DNA of 5,712 bases. It comes from Sphingobacteriales bacterium. Its GTDB lineage: Bacteria; Bacteroidota; Bacteroidia; Chitinophagales; Chitinophagaceae. The DNA lies in assembly GCA_947463665.1 (NCBI GenBank), contig CANHUD010000161.1, positions 1 through 5,712 on the forward strand, in the 5' to 3' direction. This document shows positions 1 through 5,712 of the stretch, piece after piece; positions within the stretch are counted from its first letter, which is position 1; every line of letters begins with the position of its first letter. The position numbers were made by a program, and so were the translations under genes. The notes beneath the pieces were generated by a model. That model did no database searches. It saw only the letters and a program-made list of their open reading frames with translations, and was not told where the DNA came from.

Positions 1-1172
1 AGGTTAAACCGCTGACTTAAATGAAAATTAGTAAGGGCACCCCTGAAAACATACACCCCGTTCCGGATATTAAACTTATGCCACACCAGTTTCTCCAGAC
101 CGCCCTCCTCACTGATCTCCAGCAATAAAGGCATCAGCACATTACTAACGGCCTGGGAGGCTGTTCGTGCAAAACCCGATGGTATATTGGGAACACCGTA
201 ATGAATGACATCAAATTTCCGGATTACCGGACGTTCGTGAGAAGTCACTTCCGATGTCTCAAAACAACCACCCCGATCAATACTCACATCTACAATCACA
301 CTGCCCGGCCGCATCATCGCCACCATCTCTTCTGTTACTACAATGGGAGTTCTTCCTGTTGACGACGATAAAGCACCTACTGCCACATCACAGGTCTTCA
401 GCTGCTTAGACAGTATTTTGGGCTCGATGACAGACGTCCATAAACGAGCCCCGATATTATTCTGCAAACGCTTCAGCTTGTAGATATTGTTATCAAATAT
501 CTTGACACTGGCCCCTACTGCCAGTGCCGTTCTGGCCGCATATTCCCCTACAATCCCGGCACCAATTATCACCACCTTGGTAGGCGGTATGCCGGATATT
601 CCACCCAACAATACCCCTTTGCCCTGGTTAAAGCTCGAAAGATACTGTCCGGCGATCAGCATTACCGCACTGCCCGCAATCTCACTCATACTCCGAACGA
701 TGGGATTATGACCGGAATCATCCTTCATATTCTCAAAAGAAAGAGCCGTGATCTTTTTCTCCATCATCTTTTCCAGAATCTCCGTTTTCATCACCGGAAG
801 ATGTATGGGCGATATCAGAATCTGTTCGGGGCGCAGCAACTCGGTTTCTGCCTCACTTACCGGTGCTGATTTGATAATGATGGCAGAGGCAAACACTTCT
901 TTTTTATCGTACACAATCTGTGCACCGGCCTCACTGTAATCTTTGTCGGAATAATGAGCCCCCTCGCCTGCCCGGTGCTCTACCACCACTCTGTGGCCAT
1001 TGTTGACAAGCACAGCCACCCCATCCGGAGTAAGAGATATCCTGTTCTCCTGAAAATCTGTCTCCCTAGGCAGGCCGATCCACAAAGGCTGCTGACCCGG
1101 CCGCACATCAAGGGTTTCCTCAAATGTTTCATACTGAAAAGACGCGCTGACTATAGGTTTACCGCTGGACAT
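1..1172 (-). CDS. ald: Alanine dehydrogenase, AlaDH/PNT family (3' end cut by window edge)
   Basis: Predicted NAD-dependent alanine dehydrogenase, a cytoplasmic enzyme that interconverts L-alanine with pyruvate and ammonium. I read 390 codons from the ATG at 1172 to base 3 without a stop; by family length only about 10 to 20 C-terminal residues are missing. After an extension of about 30 residues comes the AlaDH/PNT N-terminal domain, starting at LPRE (34-37) and NRISLTPDG (43-51). R44, K101 and H124 (in PIHLP) fall where the family's substrate-binding Arg, Lys and His lie. The Rossmann loop GAGIVG is at 204-209, and D227 ends the next strand, which favours NAD over NADP. VDVSIDRGGCFETS contains D299, matching the catalytic Asp of the family. 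The C-terminal part has HYGVPNIPSGFARTAS. It lies 20 bases downstream of tsaE and is probably cotranscribed with it. Several loops differ from the Bacillus/Mycobacterium enzymes, so strict alanine specificity is inferred from family only. No other in-frame start fits better. Confidence 0.9.
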   Translation of the reverse strand, partial: MSSGKPIVSASFQYETFEETLDVRPGQQPLWIGLPRETDFQENRISLTPDGVAVLVNNGHRVVVEHRAGEGAHYSDKDYSEAGAQIVYDKKEVFASAIIIKSAPVSEAETELLRPEQILISPIHLPVMKTEILEKMMEKKITALSFENMKDDSGHNPIVRSMSEIAGSAVMLIAGQYLSSFNQGKGVLLGGISGIPPTKVVIIGAGIVGEYAARTALAVGASVKIFDNNIYKLKRLQNNIGARLWTSVIEPKILSKQLKTCDVAVGALSSSTGRTPIVVTEEMVAMMRPGSVIVDVSIDRGGCFETSEVTSHERPVIRKFDVIHYGVPNIPSGFARTASQAVSNVLMPLLLEISEEGGLEKLVWHKFNIRNGVYVFRGALTNFHLSQRFN

Positions 1173-1192
1173 ATAGAATATTCTGAGGTAAG

Positions 1193-1615
1193 TTACGAAT
1201 TTATACGGATGGTCCGACTTTGATCTTCATTAACCGAAAGGGTTACATGCAGGGTGTCTTCCGGAAAAATACCGGGTGCCCGTTCCGGCCATTCCACAAA
1301 ACACCAGGCCCCGGAAAACAATACATCTTCCATGCCTGCCTGAAGGGCCTCCTCTTCATCGCGGATCCGGTACAGATCGATGTGTACGATCCGTCCGCCT
1401 CCCGGGATTTCATATTCATTGATCAGCGAGAACGTAGGACTGCTCACCGCATCCCTTACACCCAGTGTTCCACAGATGGCATAGACAAGACTGGTTTTCC
1501 CTGCGCCCATCTGTCCGTGAAGTGCTATCACACGGTGTGCCCCCATCGCCTCCCACAGCCACCGGCCTGCCTCCCGGATGGCAGATAAATCATATCGAAA
1601 AGAAATTTCTCCCAT
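1193..1615 (-). CDS. tsaE: tRNA threonylcarbamoyladenosine biosynthesis ATPase TsaE (YjeE)
   Basis: Small P-loop ATPase that works with TsaD and TsaB to make N6-threonylcarbamoyladenosine at position 37 of ANN-decoding tRNAs in the cytoplasm. The product is 140 residues, normal for the family. Diagnostic motifs are all present: Walker A GQMGAGKTS (34-42), the family signature SSPTFSLINEYE (58-69), HIDLYRI (78-84) and FVEWPER (106-112). I chose the ATG at 1615 because the protein then begins right before the first conserved strand. A GTG at 1657 would add 14 residues without family support and would cover the inverted repeat at 1630-1642. No Shine-Dalgarno sequence precedes the ATG. The gene ends with TAA at 1193-1195, 20 bases before ald. 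A tsaE-ald pair is, as I recall, a common arrangement in Bacteroidota, often behind the response regulator porX; that gene is not here, because the neighbour upstream is the divergent ATPase. Confidence 0.95.
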   Translation of the reverse strand: MGEISFRYDLSAIREAGRWLWEAMGAHRVIALHGQMGAGKTSLVYAICGTLGVRDAVSSPTFSLINEYEIPGGGRIVHIDLYRIRDEEEALQAGMEDVLFSGAWCFVEWPERAPGIFPEDTLHVTLSVNEDQSRTIRINS

Positions 1616-1623
1616 TGAAGCTA

Positions 1624-1650
1624 CAAGGTAGTGAGAATCACTTAAATCAA
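1624..1650 (-). promoter_or_regulatory. Possible Bacteroidota-type promoter for tsaE-ald
   Basis: Reading the minus strand, TTG (plus-strand 1648-1650) is followed after 17 bases by TACCTTG (1630 down to 1624), a partial match to the Bacteroidota -7 element TAnnTTTG with its upstream TTG/TTTG box. The usual spacing is nearer 19 to 21. Transcription would start only a few bases before the ATG at 1615. The match is imperfect and short, so this is a candidate chosen mainly because the 79-base divergent gap must contain a start for this operon. Confidence 0.25.
1630..1642. repeat. Short perfect inverted repeat in the divergent intergenic region
   Basis: AGTGA, three bases GAA, then TCACT forms a perfect 5+5 inverted repeat. 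It does not extend further outward. It lies between the two boxes of the candidate tsaE promoter, where a repressor could act, but a repeat this short in about 80 bases could well arise by chance. It is recorded because the gap is the only shared regulatory space between tsaE-ald and the metal-ATPase operon. Confidence 0.3.
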
Positions 1651-1682
1651 CCGGCACCTGTCATTTTAGCTACCGGATATCG

Positions 1683-1690
1683 TAACTTTA
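1683..1690 (+). promoter_or_regulatory. Possible -7 element for the P-type ATPase operon
   Basis: TAACTTTA matches the Bacteroidota -7 consensus TAnnTTTG at all but the last base. It ends four bases before the ATG at 1695, so transcription would begin at or next to the start codon, giving a leaderless or nearly leaderless mRNA. I see no good TTTG box at the expected distance upstream (around 1659-1664), so confidence is low. The AAGG at 1690-1693 abuts the ATG and is too close to act as a Shine-Dalgarno sequence. Confidence 0.25.
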
Positions 1691-1694
1691 AGGT

Positions 1695-3818
1695 ATGGAA
1701 AGCGTTCAATGGAAAGTAGAAGGTATGACCTGCGCCAACTGCGCCCTTACCATCCGGAAATATCTGGAAAATCAGGGACAGCAAAACATTAAGGTCAATC
1801 CAATTGATGGAGAGGTTTCTTTTGAGCTGGTAGAAGGTGTATCCACAGAATCCCTCAAAAAAGGTATTCATGACCTCGGTTATCTGGTGGCAGGAAAAGG
1901 AGAATCCACTGAGAATATTGCCCGTCCCTGGCTGTACAACCACTTCAGGCGTTTCCTTTTCTGCCTGCCCTTTACGGCCATCCTGATGCTGCATATGCTT
2001 CACAACTGGCTGCAATGGCACTGGCTTATGAATCCATGGATTCAACTCGCACTCTGCCTGCCGGTATATATTGTTGGTATGCAGTTCTTCGGTAAAAGCG
2101 CTGTAAAAAGCTTACGCAACGGTATGCCCAACATGAATGTGCTGGTAGCCCTCGGGGCCACATCAGCCTTCATCTACAGCCTGGTGGGTTCACTACTTGA
2201 TCTGGGACCGGATTATCTTTTCTATGAAACCGCTGCTACCATCATCACCCTTGTATTCCTGGGCAACCATATGGAAGATGCCTCTGTAGCGTCCACCCAG
2301 AAAGCCCTTCAGAAACTGGCCAGCTCACAAAAGGTCATGGCCAACATGATCGCCTTTGATGATCAGCACCAGGAAGTGGTATTCCCCATAGAAAACACCC
2401 AGCTTAAAGTTGGCGATCTACTTCTGATCAAAACGGGTGAACAAATCCCGATCGATTGCCGGATCCTTTCCGGAGAAGGCGAGGTAAGTGAAGCCCTGCT
2501 CACCGGCGAAAGCATCCCGGTCCGAAAACAACCCAAAGATACCCTCATCGGTGGCAGCCTCATGGAAAATGGTGTGGTCAAAGCCATGGTTACCGCAACC
2601 GGGGATGACACGGTATTGTCCAATATTTTGCGGATGGTCCGGCAGGCTCAGGGTGAAAAACCTCCTGTTCAGCTGCTGGCCGATAAGATCAGTGCCATTT
2701 TCGTTCCGGTGGTGATCGGACTGGCCATCCTTACCCTCGCCGGCAACTGGATCTTTTTGGGCGATTTCACCCAGGCCCTTATGCGCAGCATCGCTGTACT
2801 CGTTATTTCCTGTCCCTGTGCCATGGGACTCGCCACTCCCGCAGCCATTGCGGTAGGATTGGGACGCGGTGCCCGCAACGGTATCCTGTACCGGAATGCC
2901 ACCAGTCTGGAAAATTTCCGGAACATCCGTCAGGTAGTCTTCGATAAAACCGGAACACTTACCACCGGTAAGTTTCGGATCGCCTCCTTCCAGATACTCG
3001 ATAAAAACCTGACCGAAGAATCGTTCAAACAACTGGTCTTCTCCCTGGAAAAATATTCCAACCATCCCATCGCACGCTCTGTTTCCGCACAGTGGAAAAT
3101 GAAGCAGGACATTCGCTGGAAAAATGTGGAAGAAATAAAGGGAAGAGGGATGAAAGCTGTTGATGCTGCCGGTGATGTATACACGGCCGGCTCTTACCAG
3201 ACCACCCACACACAGCTTACCGAAACCCGGCATAGTGTGTATGTTTCCAAAAATGATGTCCTGATCGGTGTAATCGATCTGGAAGATGAATTGCGGGAAG
3301 AAGTTCCTCAGATGATCCGGTCACTCAAAGCGAACGGCATCCGAACGGTGCTGCTCAGTGGCGACCATCAGGAACGCTGCCAGAAAATGGCTGCTGAACT
3401 GGGCATCGATGAGGTATTTGCAGAACAAAGTCCGGCTCAGAAACTGGAAAAAATTGAAACCCTAAATAAAAAAATTCCTACAGCTATGGTGGGTGATGGC
3501 ATCAACGATGCCCCTGCCCTGGCAAAAGCCACTATCGGTATTTCGCTCAGCGAAGCATCTGAGATTGCCATGCAATCCGCACATGTAGTACTTATGCAGC
3601 ATGGCTTACGAAAACTACCCGAAGCACTGGGCCTCGGCAAACATACCTACCTCACTATCAAACAAAACCTGTTCTGGGCATTTTTCTATAACATCATCGC
3701 TATTCCCATTGCTGCCTTCGGCTTCCTCGTTCCCGGCATGGCAGCACTGGCTATGGGCCTCAGTGATGTGGTGCTGGCAGCTAACTCCCTACGGCTCTAT
3801 GTGAAAAAAATTACCTGA
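1695..3818 (+). CDS. Heavy-metal-translocating P-type ATPase, copper P1B-1 type
   Basis: Inner-membrane ATP-driven cation pump, most likely exporting Cu(+) from the cytoplasm (CopA-like). The product is 707 residues. One N-terminal HMA domain carries MTCANC (C13, C16). Eight membrane segments are expected, at roughly 82-103, 114-133, 146-168, 174-192, 332-354, 360-384, 656-678 and 680-700. TGES of the actuator domain is at 270-273. The transport-site CPC is at 373-375 followed by six residues and P382. DKTGT with phosphorylated D417, the nucleotide-binding N456-H457-P458 and GRG (483-485), and GDGINDAP (600-607) complete the catalytic core. Helix 7 has N658-x6-YN-x4-P671, the Cu(+) P1B-1 signature. 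Helix 8 has P680-x6-M687-x2-S690 then D691 where the signature has a second Ser, then N697. The start is supported because the HMA strand begins at once (MESVQWKVEGMTC). The gene overlaps the downstream helicase start by one base. No copper chaperone or MerR-type regulator is next to it. Silver export is possible too; a zinc/cadmium pump is unlikely given the helix 7 signature. Confidence 0.93.
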   Translation: MESVQWKVEGMTCANCALTIRKYLENQGQQNIKVNPIDGEVSFELVEGVSTESLKKGIHDLGYLVAGKGESTENIARPWLYNHFRRFLFCLPFTAILMLHMLHNWLQWHWLMNPWIQLALCLPVYIVGMQFFGKSAVKSLRNGMPNMNVLVALGATSAFIYSLVGSLLDLGPDYLFYETAATIITLVFLGNHMEDASVASTQKALQKLASSQKVMANMIAFDDQHQEVVFPIENTQLKVGDLLLIKTGEQIPIDCRILSGEGEVSEALLTGESIPVRKQPKDTLIGGSLMENGVVKAMVTATGDDTVLSNILRMVRQAQGEKPPVQLLADKISAIFVPVVIGLAILTLAGNWIFLGDFTQALMRSIAVLVISCPCAMGLATPAAIAVGLGRGARNGILYRNATSLENFRNIRQVVFDKTGTLTTGKFRIASFQILDKNLTEESFKQLVFSLEKYSNHPIARSVSAQWKMKQDIRWKNVEEIKGRGMKAVDAAGDVYTAGSYQTTHTQLTETRHSVYVSKNDVLIGVIDLEDELREEVPQMIRSLKANGIRTVLLSGDHQERCQKMAAELGIDEVFAEQSPAQKLEKIETLNKKIPTAMVGDGINDAPALAKATIGISLSEASEIAMQSAHVVLMQHGLRKLPEALGLGKHTYLTIKQNLFWAFFYNIIAIPIAAFGFLVPGMAALAMGLSDVVLAANSLRLYVKKIT

Positions 3819-5712
3819 TGGCTAAAGAAACCGTATCGCCCACATCCATACTCACTCAATACTGGGGATACAATGCCTTTCGTCCGCTTCAGGAAGACAT
3901 CATCCGCTCCATACTAACCAGGCAGGATACACTTGCGCTACTGCCCACAGGCGGAGGAAAATCGATCTGCTTCCAGGTGCCGGCACTCGCACAGGAAGGT
4001 ATCTGCATCGTGGTCTCCCCCCTCATCGCCCTGATGAAAGACCAGGTCGAAAATCTTGCTGCCAAAAACATCCCCGCCCTTCACCTGTTCACAGGCATGT
4101 CGAGGCAGGCCATCAGCGAAACCCTTCAGAAAGCCATTACCGGCTCCTTTAAATTTCTCTATTGCTCACCAGAACGGTTATTATCTTCCCAGTTTCTGGA
4201 GTATCTGCCGGCCATGCCGGTCAGCTTTATTGCAGTGGATGAGGCGCACTGCGTTTCCCAGTGGGGCTATGATTTCCGGCCGGCTTATCTGGAAATCGCC
4301 CGCATCAGAAAACATAAACCGGCAGTACCGATTCTGGCACTCACGGCTTCCGCCACTCCGGAAGTACAGCAGGACATCATGGCACAACTTCAGTTCCGGC
4401 AAAAAGACCGGATATTTGCCGGCAGCTTTGCCCGAAGTAACCTTTCTTACCATGTGATGCACACGCCCTCTAAGTTGCATATGCTGATCCGGCTGGTGAA
4501 AAAAGCGCAGGGAAGCGGCATCGTGTATTGTAAAAGCAGGAGACGTACCCAGGAAATTGCAGACCTTCTCAGAGGCGAAAACATATCGGCCGATTTCTAC
4601 CACGCAGGGTTGCCGCAGGAGGTGCGGAACGAACGACAACACAACTGGATAAAAGGAAACGTCCGGTTCATCGTCTGTACCAATGCATTTGGTATGGGAA
4701 TCGATAAGCCGGATGTACGTACGGTTATTCACATCGACTGCCCGGATTCACCGGAAAACTACTACCAGGAAGCTGGTCGTGCAGGCCGCGATGGTGAACT
4801 GGCCTGGGCCATTCTGCTAACCGATGACCAGACCGCCCCGGAACTTCGGCAGCTTCCGGAAATCCGCTACCCGTCCATCGCTGAAATACGAAAAACCTAT
4901 GAAAGCATTTGCAACTACTTCGGACTCGCCGCCGGCATAGGAGAAGGCAGATTCTTCGATTTCGACCTGATGGAATTCACGAAACGATTCTCGCTGAACC
5001 CGGTCATGGCAACCTATGCATTGCAGGCGCTGGAACAGGAACGGATCCTGCTGATGAGCGACCAGATGTTCATTCCGTCAAAATTACATTTCACCACAGA
5101 CCGGAATACCCTGGAATGGGCGGAAACATCGTATCCCGAGATCGAACCCATGGTTAAAGCCCTGCTCCGCACGTACGGTGGTATCTGGGATCAGCCTACC
5201 TCTATTTTTGAACGTCAGCTTTGCAAGATCCTTCGCAAACCAGAAGATCAGGTTCGCTCCCTGTTGCAATTGCTGCAGGCAAAAGGAATCATTCACTATG
5301 AACCACGCCGCGATACTCCGCAAATCAGAATGTTACAGAACAGAGTCAAAACAGAAGACCTTTACATCAATTTTGAGCAATATCAAAAGAGAAAAGAGGC
5401 GTATGTGAACCGGATAAACGCTGTGATCCGTTATATCGGCCAAACGGATGTCTGCCGAACACAACTGCTTTGCCAATATTTTGGTGATGATACGATCCCC
5501 TGCAATCAATGCGATGCCTGTACTAAACAAAAACAACAGCTCCGGGCATCTGAATTGACGGAAAAGATAATGGATCTTCTGGCTGGCAAAAACTGCTCCA
5601 TGGATGAAATCATCCAAACCGGATGGGCTCCCACAGAAGTATTGATGAACCTCCTTCGAAACCTCCTGGATGAAAAATGGATTGAAGAAACAGACAATGG
5701 ACAGTTGTGCGC
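3818..5712 (+). CDS. RecQ-family ATP-dependent DNA helicase (3' end cut by window edge)
   Basis: Superfamily 2 3'-to-5' DNA helicase expected to act in recombination and replication-fork repair. 631 codons are open to the right edge. Motif 0 is YWGYNAFRPLQ (15-25), Walker A is LPTGGGKS (42-49), motif II is DEAH at 141-144 followed by CVSQWGYDFRPAY (the RecQ aromatic-rich loop), motif III is TASAT (176-180), motif V is CTNAFGMGIDKP (287-298) and motif VI is QEAGRAGRDG (317-326). A Cys cluster of RecQ zinc type (C546, C562, C565, C568) lies near the C-terminus instead of soon after motif VI. The intervening 200 or so residues look helical, with winged-helix-like stretches (for example around MEFTKRFSLN and LLQLLQAKGIIHYEP). 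No HRDC domain is seen, and the remaining length suggests the stop is close beyond the window. This layout matches, from memory, the roughly 630-640 residue RecQ paralogue of Bacteroidota. The ATG overlaps the ATPase stop (TGATG), so translation is probably coupled. I give no symbol because paralogues are common. Confidence 0.93.
   Translation, partial: MAKETVSPTSILTQYWGYNAFRPLQEDIIRSILTRQDTLALLPTGGGKSICFQVPALAQEGICIVVSPLIALMKDQVENLAAKNIPALHLFTGMSRQAISETLQKAITGSFKFLYCSPERLLSSQFLEYLPAMPVSFIAVDEAHCVSQWGYDFRPAYLEIARIRKHKPAVPILALTASATPEVQQDIMAQLQFRQKDRIFAGSFARSNLSYHVMHTPSKLHMLIRLVKKAQGSGIVYCKSRRRTQEIADLLRGENISADFYHAGLPQEVRNERQHNWIKGNVRFIVCTNAFGMGIDKPDVRTVIHIDCPDSPENYYQEAGRAGRDGELAWAILLTDDQTAPELRQLPEIRYPSIAEIRKTYESICNYFGLAAGIGEGRFFDFDLMEFTKRFSLNPVMATYALQALEQERILLMSDQMFIPSKLHFTTDRNTLEWAETSYPEIEPMVKALLRTYGGIWDQPTSIFERQLCKILRKPEDQVRSLLQLLQAKGIIHYEPRRDTPQIRMLQNRVKTEDLYINFEQYQKRKEAYVNRINAVIRYIGQTDVCRTQLLCQYFGDDTIPCNQCDACTKQKQQLRASELTEKIMDLLAGKNCSMDEIIQTGWAPTEVLMNLLRNLLDEKWIEETDNGQLC

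Noticed and set aside
1175..1184. Perfect 10-base palindrome AGAATATTCT in the tsaE-ald gap
   Set aside because: Several palindromes of this length are expected by chance in a window this size, it does not extend further, and it has no U-tract to make a terminator.
487..1223. Three short plus-strand open frames opposite ald (487-711, 748-939, 954-1223)
   Set aside because: The minus strand reads continuously as alanine dehydrogenase across the whole region, so these are shadows.
1220..1588. 122-codon plus-strand open frame opposite tsaE
   Set aside because: TsaE on the other strand carries every family motif. The plus-strand product is low-complexity in character and unrecognisable.
1616..1657. 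N-terminal extension of TsaE from a GTG at 1657
   Set aside because: The extra 14 residues precede the first conserved strand, would use a GTG start, and occupy most of the divergent promoter space. The ATG at 1615 is the better start.
2418..3233. 271-codon open frame on the minus strand inside the ATPase gene
   Set aside because: It is antisense to the most conserved part of the pump (CPC, DKTGT), its product has no recognisable domain, and it appears to be a by-product of codon use in the real frame.
4181..4732. 183-codon minus-strand open frame inside the helicase gene
   Set aside because: It lies opposite helicase motifs II to V, shows no family features, and is explained as a shadow of the RecQ frame.
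1..5712. A hidden defence system, mobile element or CRISPR array
   Set aside because: Almost every base is accounted for by four conserved genes in two tight operons. I saw no direct-repeat arrays, transposase, integrase or terminal inverted repeats.

Overview
The window looks like a core chromosomal segment from a member of the Bacteroidota. The family level is uncertain, but Chitinophagaceae or a related lineage would fit. The basis is protein style: an alanine dehydrogenase with the N-terminal extension typical of that phylum directly downstream of tsaE, a single-HMA copper-type P1B-ATPase, and a RecQ paralogue whose Cys cluster sits about 200 residues beyond helicase motif VI. Start codons also lack convincing Shine-Dalgarno sequences. 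Base composition is moderate and coding density is close to complete, with only a 20-base gap and a 79-base gap between genes.

There are four genes in two divergent pairs. On the minus strand, tsaE (1615 to 1193) is followed after 20 bases by ald (1172 down to the left edge), which lacks only its last C-terminal residues here. On the plus strand, a copper-exporting-type P-type ATPase (1695 to 3818) overlaps by one base the start of a RecQ-family helicase (3818 to the right edge), which is missing only its extreme C-terminus. The 79-base interval 1616-1694 is the only intergenic space that can carry promoters for both directions. It holds weak Bacteroidota-like promoter matches and one short inverted repeat.

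Functionally these are mostly housekeeping genes: tRNA t6A modification (TsaE), alanine/pyruvate interconversion (Ald), export of monovalent copper (P1B-ATPase) and DNA repair or recombination (RecQ). No mobile element, CRISPR array, RNA gene, phage gene or toxin-antitoxin pair is visible, and I find no convincing new multi-gene system. The points most worth a second look are a Ser-to-Asp change in the conserved metal-site signature of the ATPase's last membrane helix, the tight coupling of a metal pump to a DNA helicase, and the helicase's displaced zinc cluster.
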